This document shows positions 30,606 through 37,176 of a DNA stretch of 51,294 nt, piece after piece; the stretch's first letter is position 1, and each line of letters begins with the position of its first letter. The notes below the pieces were generated by a model, which was given only the letters and a program-made list of their open reading frames with translations, had not been told where the DNA came from and did no database searches. Position numbers and translations under genes: made by a program. The stretch is from Goekera deserti (GTDB taxonomy: Bacteria > Actinomycetota > Actinomycetes > Mycobacteriales > Geodermatophilaceae): the NCBI RefSeq assembly GCF_010685995.1, contig NZ_JAAGWK010000032.1, positions 1 through 51,294 on the forward strand. Direction: 5' to 3'.

Positions 30606-31551
30606 CCAGCGAGCGGTGGTCGCTGCCGGTCACCGGCAGCACCTGCACCGAGCGCACGGCGATCCGCCGGTCGACCAGCACGTGGTCCAGCACCAGCCGG
30701 GGCAGCGGCAGCGACAGCGGGGTCCAGGTGGTGGCCAGCGCCCGGCCGACCGCGTGCGCGGCGTCGACGTAGCCCCGGTCCAGCACCCGGCGCAGGCCCG
30801 CGTGGTCCAGGGTGGCGTTGTAGTCCCCGGCGAGCACCCGCAGCACGTCCGGCGCGGGGTGCGGCAGCAGGCGCAGGTCCTCGGTCCAGGTGGCCACCTC
30901 CCGCGGTGAGCGCGGCGGCTCGGAGTGCACCGCGGTGACCTCGACGTCCGCGGCGCCGTCGACGGCCAGCCGCAAGAACGGCTGCTCGAAGCGGCCCGGC
31001 ACGACCCCGCGGTCGACCACCGGCAGCCGGGTGAACAGCGCACCCCCGGCGCCCACCGGTGAGCCGGGCCGGGCGTGCACCACGTGCGCGTGCGGCAGCA
31101 GCACCTCGATGCCGGCCGCGCGCAGCGCCTGCTCGGCCTGCGGCGTCACCTCCTGCAACGCCAGCACGTCGACGTCCTGGGCCCGGACCAGGGCGACCAC
31201 CTCGGCCGGGTCGGCCCGGCCGACCAGCAGGTTGATCGAGGTCAGCCGCACCCGCGGTCCGCCCCCGGCGCCCGGCACGGGGGGCAGCGTCCCGGCCCGC
31301 TGCAGCACGGCACCGGCCAGCGCCGCCGTCGAGGTCGCCGCCACGGCCGTCGCCGCGCGGTCCCGGGCCCGGACCGCCAGGCCCAGCGGCAGCAGGCTGG
31401 TCACCGCCGCGTACGGGGTGAAAGCGAAGGCCGGCACCAGCGGCCAGCCACGCTCGGTGCCCGTGCGGCGCAGCACCGCCCAGGTGGCCCAGGGCACCGC
31501 CGCCGCGAGGGGTCCGTACCGGCGCACCAGGTCACCACGTCGGGAGGTCAT
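30577..31551 (-). CDS. Endonuclease/exonuclease/phosphatase (EEP) family membrane protein
   Basis: A 324-residue protein: three N-terminal membrane segments (about 10-30, 38-60, 68-90) then an EEP catalytic domain. Visible motifs are 'LTSINLLVGRADPAEVVALV' (Asn), 'DVDVLALQEVTPQAEQAL' (catalytic/metal Glu), 'VLAGDYNATLDHAGLRRVLD' (GDxN) and 'LPVTGSDHRSLVTVLELPP' (SDH catalytic Asp-His). The domain should face outward and hydrolyse phosphodiesters of nucleic acid or lipid head groups; this architecture is common in actinobacteria without a known substrate. ATG 31551 has GGGAGGTC nearby in the opposite sense only, so the start (or GTG 31560) is less certain. Confidence 0.82.
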   Translation of the reverse strand: MTSRRGDLVRRYGPLAAAVPWATWAVLRRTGTERGWPLVPAFAFTPYAAVTSLLPLGLAVRARDRAATAVAATSTAALAGAVLQRAGTLPPVPGAGGGPRVRLTSINLLVGRADPAEVVALVRAQDVDVLALQEVTPQAEQALRAAGIEVLLPHAHVVHARPGSPVGAGGALFTRLPVVDRGVVPGRFEQPFLRLAVDGAADVEVTAVHSEPPRSPREVATWTEDLRLLPHPAPDVLRVLAGDYNATLDHAGLRRVLDRGYVDAAHAVGRALATTWTPLSLPLPRLVLDHVLVDRRIAVRSVQVLPVTGSDHRSLVTVLELPPR

Positions 31552-31645
31552 CGCGGTCACCGTATCCGGGGCCGCTGGACACCGGCTGACGGCGCCGATC
31601 GTCACCCACCCCGGTGTGGCAGCGGCGGGCTGCCATGCTCGCCGC

Positions 31646-32269
31646 ATGCGCGAGATCACCACCGAGGCCGAGCTGCGCGACCTGCTGGGCGAGCCGGCTG
31701 CCCCGGCGCTGGCCAAGGAGCGCTCGGCTCTGCACGAGCTGGACCGGCAGTGGCTGGCGGCGTCCCGGTTCTGCCTGGTGGCCACCGCCGGCGCCGACGG
31801 CAGCTGCGACGTCTCGCCCAAGGGCGACCCGGCGGGCTTCACGCTGGTGCTCGACGACACGACGATCGCGATCCCGGAGCGGCCGGGCAACCGGCGGGTG
31901 GACGGCTTCCGCAACGTGCTCACCAACCCGCACGTGGGGCTGCTCTACCTGCTGCCCGGCCGTGGCGACACACTGCGGATCAACGGCCGCGCCCGGATCG
32001 TCGTCGACGCGCCGTTCTTCGACCGGATGGTGGTGCGCGGGCACCGGCCGGTGCTGGCCCTGGTGGTGCAGATCGAGCAGGTCTTCCACCACTGCGCCAA
32101 GGCCTTCCACCGCTCGCAGCTGTGGGACCCGGCCGGCTGGGCGCCGGACGCGGTGGCCTCCCGGGCGGTGATCGCGCACGCGATGGAACGCCGGGACGAG
32201 GACCTGGCCGACGTCGTGCGCTACTACGAGGGCCGGGCGTACACCGACGGGCTGTACACCCAGCCCTGA
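31646..32269 (+). CDS. PPOX-type flavoprotein, MSMEG_1061-like
   Basis: A 207-residue split-barrel flavoprotein of the pyridoxamine-5'-phosphate-oxidase superfamily: 'FCLVATAGADGSCDVSPKGD' (the substrate/FMN strand), 'TIAIPERPGNRRVDGFRNVL' (FMN phosphate-binding Arg), 'HVGLLYLLPGRGDTLRINGR', and 'IEQVFHHCAKAFHRSQLWDP'. It likely binds FMN and reduces or oxidises a small cofactor-like molecule. The start ATG 31646 has CATGCT ending 6 nt before it, again a leaderless layout. It stands alone, divergent from the EEP gene and convergent with the Asp23 cluster. Confidence 0.88.
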   Translation: MREITTEAELRDLLGEPAAPALAKERSALHELDRQWLAASRFCLVATAGADGSCDVSPKGDPAGFTLVLDDTTIAIPERPGNRRVDGFRNVLTNPHVGLLYLLPGRGDTLRINGRARIVVDAPFFDRMVVRGHRPVLALVVQIEQVFHHCAKAFHRSQLWDPAGWAPDAVASRAVIAHAMERRDEDLADVVRYYEGRAYTDGLYTQP

Positions 32270-32300
32270 GCCGCTCGCCCCTGAGCCACGGTCGTCCGGG

Positions 32301-32675
32301 TCAGGACGCCGGGTCGACGTCCAGCACGGCGACGGTCACCCGGGCGACGTCCAGGCCGGTGCGGCTGCGCACCGCGTCGGCCACCGCCTGCTGCACGGCC
32401 ACCGCGACCGCCGCGGCCGGCCGGCCGGAGACGGCCAGGTCGATGCCCAGGTGCACACCGTCGGCCTGCACCTCGGCATCAACCCCGGCAGTCGGCCCCG
32501 GCACGCCGCCGGGCTGCACGTGGGCCCACGCCGACCCGGCCAGCGAGCCGAGCAGCGCGCCGAACCGGGGCTCCAGCCGGTCGACGCCGGGCACCGCCAG
32601 GACGGCCTCGGCGGCGATCGCGGCCAGCACGGTCTCCGGGACGGCGGGGCGCTCGTCGGAGGGGAGTGTGGTCAT
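32301..32675 (-). CDS. Asp23/Gls24 family envelope stress protein
   Basis: A 124-residue Asp23-like protein: 'VPETVLAAIAAEAVLAVPGV', 'VQADGVHLGIDLAVSGRPAA', 'VAVAVQQAVADAVRSRTGLD' and 'VARVTVAVLDV' give the alpha-beta order of the family, in which proteins polymerise at the cytoplasmic face of the membrane and are linked to alkaline or envelope stress. It is last in an operon with an ECF sigma factor and a zinc-motif Asp23 protein; its ATG overlaps the preceding stop (32672-32675). Confidence 0.82.
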   Translation of the reverse strand: MTTLPSDERPAVPETVLAAIAAEAVLAVPGVDRLEPRFGALLGSLAGSAWAHVQPGGVPGPTAGVDAEVQADGVHLGIDLAVSGRPAAAVAVAVQQAVADAVRSRTGLDVARVTVAVLDVDPAS

Positions 32676-33283
32676 CGGGCACCTCCGGTGGAGTCGGGTC
32701 CGCCGGCGTCCAGCACGTCCTCGACGACGACGTCCAGCCGGCCCAGGCGGGCGCCGACGGAGCGGTCCACGGCGCCGGCCACGCGGGACCGCACGTCGTC
32801 CACGACGTCGGGGATGGGGCGCGGGCCGGCCGGGACGACCAGGCTGAGCTCGACCTGCAGCACGCCGTCGGCCGAGGTCCCCGGCTCTCCGGCCAGCTGG
32901 ACGGCGCACCGCCGGGCGCGCACCCCGGGCACGGTGTCGGCGGCGAAGCGCACCACGACGGCGACGGCCTGGGCGCTGATCGTCACCACACCGTGCGGGG
33001 TGCTGGCCAGCGGCAGCAGCTCCCCGCGGCGCACCTCGGCGCGTACGGCGCCCATGATCCGCTCGCGCAGGGAAGACGGCGGCGGCTCGTCGCGTTCGGC
33101 CCGCGCGCCGTGCACGGCGCCGAGCAGCGCCCCGAGCCCGTCCCGGGCGGTGCGGCAGTGCGGGCAGGTGCGCTCGTGCTCGTCGGGCTCGGCCGCGGTG
33201 CCCGACGCGAGGCCGGCCCACAGCGCGTCGAGGGACCGCCCGCACGGCAGCTGCGTGCCCTCGGCGCTGTCGCTGGTGGTCAT
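32672..33283 (-). CDS. Asp23/Gls24 protein with N-terminal anti-sigma-like zinc motif
   Basis: A 203-residue two-part protein. Residues 1-60 contain C14, H36, C40 and C43 in 'PDEHERTCPHC', the Hx3Cx2C pattern of zinc-binding anti-sigma (ZAS) domains. Residues about 90-200 are an Asp23-type domain ('VVTISAQAVAVVVRFAADTV', 'VLQVELSLVVPAGPRPIPDV', 'VDRSVGARLGRLDVVVEDVL'). There is no membrane helix. Encoded directly after an ECF sigma factor with an ATGA overlap, it is the obvious anti-sigma candidate, with the Asp23 part perhaps sensing or tethering to the membrane-bound Asp23 layer. ATG 33283 fits the overlap best; ATG 33289 adds two residues. Confidence 0.8.
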   Translation of the reverse strand: MTTSDSAEGTQLPCGRSLDALWAGLASGTAAEPDEHERTCPHCRTARDGLGALLGAVHGARAERDEPPPSSLRERIMGAVRAEVRRGELLPLASTPHGVVTISAQAVAVVVRFAADTVPGVRARRCAVQLAGEPGTSADGVLQVELSLVVPAGPRPIPDVVDDVRSRVAGAVDRSVGARLGRLDVVVEDVLDAGGPDSTGGAR

Positions 33284-33879
33284 CGCCATGACTGCATGGC
33301 CTCCGCGAGTTCGGCCCGGGACCGGGCGATCCGGCCGCGTACGGCGACCACGCTGGTACCCAGGATGTCGGCGATCTCGGCATAGGACCGTTCGTGCACC
33401 TCGCGCAGCAGCCAGGCGGCGCGCTGCTCGGGGGTGATCCGCTGCAGGGCCGAGCCCAGTGCGGTGAGCGCCTGCGCGGTCTCGGCGGCGCGCTCGGGCA
33501 GAGGGGTGCCGGTGGCCTCCCGCTCGTCCAGGTCGACGTCGGCCACCGGACGGCGCGCCCGGATCACGTTGAGGCAGCGGTTGGTCGCCGAGCGGTACAG
33601 CCAGCCGACGACGGCGGCGTCCTCCCGGATCTCCGGCAGCCGGCGCCACAGCCTGAGGAACACCTCCTGGACGACGTCCTCGGCCTCGGCGCGGTCGGCG
33701 AGCATCCGCACGGCCAGCCGGTACAGCGGGGCCTGGTAGCGGTCCAGCAACTGCTCGAACGCCGCCGCGTCGCCGTCCCGGGCGCGGGCGACGAGGGTGG
33801 CGTCGTCGAGCGGGCCCGTGTCGGGGGACCCGGCGGTGGGTCCGGTCATCGCGGGCTCCGGCACGGGGTCACTCTGCAC
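33280..33879 (-). CDS. ECF-type sigma-70 family RNA polymerase sigma factor
   Basis: A 199-residue sigma factor with region 2 ('FEQLLDRYQAPLYRLAVRML', 'AEAEDVVQEVFLRLWRRLPE', 'VGWLYRSATNRCLNVIRARR') and region 4 ('ITPEQRAAWLLREVHERSYA', 'EIADILGTSVVAVRGRIARS'). It should direct polymerase to stress promoters, presumably including this Asp23/CsbD cluster. GTG 33879 follows GGAGGAGG at good distance; ATG 33849 is an alternative start. Its stop overlaps the zinc-motif Asp23 gene, which probably encodes its inhibitor. Confidence 0.9.
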   Translation of the reverse strand: MQSDPVPEPAMTGPTAGSPDTGPLDDATLVARARDGDAAAFEQLLDRYQAPLYRLAVRMLADRAEAEDVVQEVFLRLWRRLPEIREDAAVVGWLYRSATNRCLNVIRARRPVADVDLDEREATGTPLPERAAETAQALTALGSALQRITPEQRAAWLLREVHERSYAEIADILGTSVVAVRGRIARSRAELAEAMQSWR

Positions 33880-33949
33880 GTCCTCCTCCGCACGCGGGCG
33901 GGCCGGCGCACCCGCAGGTCACGGGAGCACCGGCCGTGGTCGACCGCGG

Positions 33950-34123
33950 TCAGTTCTTGAAGACGTCCTTGACCGACTCGCCGACCTGCTTGATCTCGGC
34001 ACCGGTCTGGTCGGCCTTGCCCTCGGCCTGGAGCTCCTCGTTGCCGGTCACCGTGCCCACGACCTCCTTGGCCTGGCCGGCCAGCTCGTCGGCCTTGTTC
34101 TTGATCTTGTCACCGAGGCTCAT
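33950..34123 (-). CDS. CsbD family stress protein
   Basis: A 57-residue hydrophilic protein, MSLGDKIKNKADELAGQAKE followed by VVGTVTGNEELQAEGKADQT and ending SVKDVFKN. This is the CsbD signature (K-x-x-x-G-x-x-K-E...G.....E.EGK.D...G). CsbD of Bacillus is a general-stress (sigma B) protein of unknown mechanism. AGGGAG lies 6 nt before the ATG. It is located 71 bp upstream of the ECF sigma gene on the same strand and next to the divergent Asp23 operon, so it belongs to the same stress module. Confidence 0.88.
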   Translation of the reverse strand: MSLGDKIKNKADELAGQAKEVVGTVTGNEELQAEGKADQTGAEIKQVGESVKDVFKN

Positions 34124-34420
34124 CGGGTGCTCCCTCTCATCGTGGGTGGACGGGCGTCTGCTCCGCCCGGCCGGTGCGGCGTCAGCGGTGCTGCGTCGTG
34201 CCGGTCATCGGTACAGACACCGTTCGTCGTCGATCGTCACGCGGGCCGCCCTGGTGATCTGGATCTCCTCCCGGCCCGGCGCCCGGCCGCCCGGTCCGGT
34301 CGTGACGAACGCCACCGGCAGCACGGCACCGAGGTGCGTGACGAACGAGGACGCCGGGTGTCTGACCTGGTGTCCGAACGTCCGAGCGAGGCCCGCACCC
34401 TGGGCGACAGAGGAGATCCG
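34124..34420. other. Divergent intergenic region of the stress module
   Basis: These 297 bp separate csbD (leftward) from the main Asp23 operon (rightward) and must hold both promoters. I see no convincing gene, no clear inverted repeat and no near-consensus vegetative promoter, which fits control by an alternative sigma factor. The only strong signal is the AGAGGAGAT ribosome site just before 34421. Confidence 0.5.
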
Positions 34421-34906
34421 ATGAGCACCAGCACCACCTCCGCGACCGGCACCAGCACCGGCAACGACGTCACCGCCGGGGCCACCCGGCCGGCCGCCGT
34501 CAGCGCGCAGGGCTCGGACAGCCAGGGACGCACCACGATCGCCGACACCGTCGTGGCCAAGATCGCCGGCATGGCCGCCCGCGAGCTCAGCGGCGTGTAC
34601 CGCCTCGGCGGCGGCGCGGCCCGCGCGTTCGGGGCCATCCGCGAGCGCATCCCGGGCTCCGGCGGACCGAACGTCACGCAGGGCGTGTCGGTCGAGGTCG
34701 GCGAGAAGCAGGCGGCCATCGACATCGAGATCGTCGTCGAGTACGGCGTCGCGATCGCCGACCTGGCCTCGGCGATCCGCCGCAACGTGATCACCGCCGT
34801 GGAGCGGATGACCGGCCTGGACGTCGTCGAGGTCAACATCGCCGTCGACGACGTGCGGCTGCCCACCGACGAGTCCGAGCCCGAGCAGCACAGCCGCGTC
34901 GAGTGA
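34421..34906 (+). CDS. Asp23/Gls24 family envelope stress protein (main paralogue)
   Basis: A 161-residue Asp23 protein: Ser/Thr-rich disordered N-terminus (about 1-35), then 'GRTTIADTVVAKIAGMAARE', 'LSGVYRLGGGAARAFGAIRE', 'VTQGVSVEVGEKQAAIDIEI', 'VVEYGVAIADLASAIRRNVI' and 'AVERMTGLDVVEVNIAVDDV'. This is the best match to canonical Asp23 in the cluster and the likely structural subunit forming a membrane-associated layer via AmaP. AGAGGAGAT precedes the ATG by 4 nt. First gene of a five-gene operon ending with amaP. Confidence 0.92.
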   Translation: MSTSTTSATGTSTGNDVTAGATRPAAVSAQGSDSQGRTTIADTVVAKIAGMAARELSGVYRLGGGAARAFGAIRERIPGSGGPNVTQGVSVEVGEKQAAIDIEIVVEYGVAIADLASAIRRNVITAVERMTGLDVVEVNIAVDDVRLPTDESEPEQHSRVE

Positions 34907-34935
34907 CCCATCCCAGCGACCCCCGGAGGACCCCC

Positions 34936-35115
34936 ATGACCCCCAGCACCCTCGGCCTGCTGATCGGCCTCGCGCTCGGCTTCGCCGGCGCGTTCGGCGG
35001 CTTCGGCGCGTTCCTCGTCGTCGGGCTGCTCGGCCTGATCGGCTTCGTGGCCGGCAAGGTCCTGGAGGGGCAGCTCGACCTGTCCGGGCTGCTCGGCGGG
35101 GACCGGCGCCGGTGA
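34936..35115 (+). CDS. Small integral membrane protein, DUF2273-like
   Basis: Fifty-nine residues forming two helices ('TLGLLIGLALGFAGAFGGFG', 'AFLVVGLLGLIGFVAGKVLE') and a short charged tail (GDRRR). DUF2273 peptides of this kind accompany asp23/amaP genes in Gram-positive bacteria. It is probably a membrane anchor or assembly factor for Asp23. GGAGG is 6 nt before ATG 34936; the stop overlaps the next GTG (35112). Confidence 0.8.
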   Translation: MTPSTLGLLIGLALGFAGAFGGFGAFLVVGLLGLIGFVAGKVLEGQLDLSGLLGGDRRR

Positions 35116-35471
35116 CCGCCCCGGCACCGGCCGCACCGACCGGGGTGGTCGACCCGGGGTCGCGCGGCAGCCTCACCCTGGTCGACCGGGTGGTGGAACG
35201 GGTCGCCGCCCAGGCCGCGACCGAGGTGTCCCGGACCGGCGCGCCGGTCCGGGACCGGCCGGCCGTGACCGCCCGGGTGGACGGCGACGTGGCGGTGCTC
35301 GCGCTGTCGCTGGCCCTGCCCTGGCCGTCCCCGGTCGCGCAGCTGAGCCGGGACGTGCGCGGCCACGTGGTGGCCCGGGTCGCCGAGCTGACCGGCGTGC
35401 GCGCCGTGCAGGTCGACGTCCGGGTGACCGGGTTGAGCGTCGTCCGTGAGCCCCGACGGCGGGTGGTCTGA
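35112..35471 (+). CDS. Asp23/Gls24-like protein
   Basis: A 119-residue Asp23-type domain: 'LVDRVVERVAAQAATEVSRT', 'VTARVDGDVAVLALSLALPW', 'VAQLSRDVRGHVVARVAELT', 'GVRAVQVDVRVTGL'. It is divergent from the main paralogue and lacks its N-terminal extension. Position between the DUF2273-like peptide (GTGA overlap) and DUF6286 makes it part of the same envelope-stress assembly. Confidence 0.8.
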   Translation: MTAPAPAAPTGVVDPGSRGSLTLVDRVVERVAAQAATEVSRTGAPVRDRPAVTARVDGDVAVLALSLALPWPSPVAQLSRDVRGHVVARVAELTGVRAVQVDVRVTGLSVVREPRRRVV

Positions 35472-35472
35472 C

Positions 35473-36009
35473 GTGCGCACCGTCGACCGGTTGCTCGCCG
35501 TCGTGCTGGGGCTGGCCGGGCTCGCCGGTGGCCTGCTGGTGACCGCCGAGGTGGTCGCCGGGCTGCTGGACCGGCCCCCGCTGCTGCTGCCCGTGCGGTC
35601 CGCCACCGCCGAGCTGACCGCCCGGAGCTGGTCGGACACGCTCGTGCTGGTCGTCGCCGGTGCTGCGCTGGCGGTGGGCGTGCTGCTGCTCGTCGCCGAG
35701 CTGACCCCGCGCCGCCGCACCGAGCTGGTGCTCCAGCCGCGGGACGCGCGGGTGACGTGCACGGTGTCCACCGGCAGCGTCGGCCACCTGCTGGAGCACG
35801 CCGCGTCCGGGGTGCCCGGGGTGCGCGCGGCGTCGGCGCGGGTGCGCCGCCGCCGCGCCCGGCTGGACGTGTCGGTGCCGATCCGGGACCGCGGGGAGGC
35901 CGGCCGGATGAACGAGCGCGCCGCGGCCGCCGCCACCGGTGCGCTGACCGGCCTGCGCCTGCGGTCCGCTCCCCGGCTGCAGGTCCGGCGGACGGAGCAG
36001 GGCGCATGA
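35473..36009 (+). CDS. DUF6286-domain membrane protein
   Basis: A 178-residue protein with two membrane helices (about 5-30, 'LLAVVLGLAGLAGGLLVTAE', and 55-77, 'TLVLVVAGAALAVGVLLLVA') and a C-terminal cytoplasmic domain with 'LEHAASGVPGVRAASARVRR' and 'RARLDVSVPIRDRG', a pattern I associate with DUF6286, which accompanies actinobacterial Asp23 genes and looks like an AmaP/Asp23 relative. GTG 35473 begins 1 nt after the previous stop. Its stop overlaps the AmaP start. Likely a membrane anchor of the complex. Confidence 0.75.
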   Translation: MRTVDRLLAVVLGLAGLAGGLLVTAEVVAGLLDRPPLLLPVRSATAELTARSWSDTLVLVVAGAALAVGVLLLVAELTPRRRTELVLQPRDARVTCTVSTGSVGHLLEHAASGVPGVRAASARVRRRRARLDVSVPIRDRGEAGRMNERAAAAATGALTGLRLRSAPRLQVRRTEQGA

Positions 36010-36626
36010 GCGGCACCACCAGCGAGCCACCGGTCGCGCGCGGGCCCGCCGCTCTGGTGCCGGCGACCCGGACCCGGCGCGCGGTGCGGGTCAACCGGGT
36101 CACCCTGGGCGTGCTCGGGCTGCTGCTGGCTGCGGCCGGTGCCGCCGCGCTCGCCGTCGGGCTCGGCCGGGTCTCCGGTGTCGACCGGGACGACCCGGTG
36201 CTCGACGGGCCGGTGCGGGACCTCGCCCGGGACAGCGGCTGGGTCTGGCCCGCGCTGGGCGCGGCCACGGCGCTGCTGGCGCTGTACTGCCTCTGGTGGC
36301 TGCTGACCCAGGCCCGAACCGACCGGGTCGGTGACCTCCGGGTCGCCGCCGACGACCTGGGCACCATCGACCTCGTGTCCCGTGCACTGGCCGACGCGGT
36401 CGGCGACGAGGTCGAGAGCTACCCCGGGGTGACCCGGGCCGTCGCCCGACTCACCGGGTCGGCGCAGGCCCCGGCGCTGTCGCTGCGGGTCACCCTGGAC
36501 GGCTCGGTGCCACCGGACGACGTGCACGCGCGCCTGGTGGACGAGGCCGTCGCCCACGCGCGGCTGGCCCTGGGCCGCGAGGACCTCACCGCCCGGGTGG
36601 AGCTGGTCGTGCCCCAGCTGCACTGA
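36006..36626 (+). CDS. amaP: AmaP-like membrane anchor of the Asp23 complex
   Basis: A 206-residue protein with two membrane helices (about 33-55, 'LGVLGLLLAAAGAAALAVGL', and 77-98, 'GWVWPALGAATALLALYCLW') and a C-terminal domain containing 'DLVSRALADAVGDEVESYPG' and 'DVHARLVDEAVAHARLALGR'. Topology and neighbourhood match AmaP, which in Staphylococcus anchors Asp23 to the membrane. It is the last gene of the operon, coupled by an ATGA overlap. The Asp23-like fold of its tail suggests it contacts Asp23 directly. Confidence 0.78.
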   Translation: MSGTTSEPPVARGPAALVPATRTRRAVRVNRVTLGVLGLLLAAAGAAALAVGLGRVSGVDRDDPVLDGPVRDLARDSGWVWPALGAATALLALYCLWWLLTQARTDRVGDLRVAADDLGTIDLVSRALADAVGDEVESYPGVTRAVARLTGSAQAPALSLRVTLDGSVPPDDVHARLVDEAVAHARLALGREDLTARVELVVPQLH

Positions 36627-36646
36627 GCCGGAGGGACCGAGGCGGG

Positions 36647-37075
36647 TCAGCGGCCGAGTGCTCTGCAGATCGCATCCGCGACCTGCTCCGGCGGCTCGTG
36701 CTCCCAGAAGCGCAACACCCGCCAGCCGAGACCGGTGAGCACGGCGTCGGTACGGCGGTCGCGCTCGACGTTCGCGGTCAGCTTCGCGGCCCACCAGGCC
36801 CCGTTCACCGTCGGCAGGTGCCCGCAGGTAGGACACGCGTGCCAGAAACAGCCGTCGACGAAGACGACGAGGCGGCGGGCCTTCCACACCAGGTCACCGC
36901 GGGCGCGGGTCTCCCGGCAGGGGCGCACATCGACCCGGTAGCGCACACCGCGGGCGTGCAGCAGCCGGCGTACCGCGAGTTCCGGGACGGTGTCCCGGCG
37001 GCCCTGCCGCCGGAACCGGTCGCGGACCGCCGGCGACGACGGCGCGGGCGCGACCCGGAGATCCGGCACCCTCAC
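36647..37075 (-). CDS. vsr: Very short patch repair (Vsr) family endonuclease
   Basis: A 142-residue Vsr-fold nuclease: 'RRQGRRDTVPELAVRRLLHA', 'GVRYRVDVRPCRETRARGDL' (catalytic Asp in GDL), 'VWKARRLVVFVDGCFWHACP', then 'TCGHLPTVNGAWWAAKLTAN' and 'GWRVLRFWEHEP'. The catalytic Asp, FVDGCFWH histidine and zinc-type cysteines are present. Vsr nicks DNA 5' of T in T:G mismatches made by deamination of 5-methylcytosine, and normally accompanies a Dcm-type methyltransferase. None is found in this window, so it is an orphan here. It lies 101 bp downstream of a RecB-like nuclease-helicase gene on the same strand. GTG 37075 is the most plausible start. Confidence 0.9.
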   Translation of the reverse strand: MRVPDLRVAPAPSSPAVRDRFRRQGRRDTVPELAVRRLLHARGVRYRVDVRPCRETRARGDLVWKARRLVVFVDGCFWHACPTCGHLPTVNGAWWAAKLTANVERDRRTDAVLTGLGWRVLRFWEHEPPEQVADAICRALGR

Positions 37076-37176
37076 GGCGGCGGCAGCGGCAGCCGCCGAC
37101 GCCGGCACCGGCGCAGCGCGCGGGTCCCGGTGCCCGACCTGGGCGGCCGGCACCTCTGGACCGGGGAGCGCCACCG

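Noticed and set aside
34205-34420. A sigma B-like promoter (GGGTGT near 34357) for the Asp23 operon
   Set aside because: The -35 partner is not convincing and the match to the consensus is weak.
34205-36367. A 720-codon minus-strand frame with a Ser/Arg-rich product
   Set aside because: It is opposite the well-supported Asp23 operon and has no domain; its last residues in the intergenic region are not enough to call a gene.
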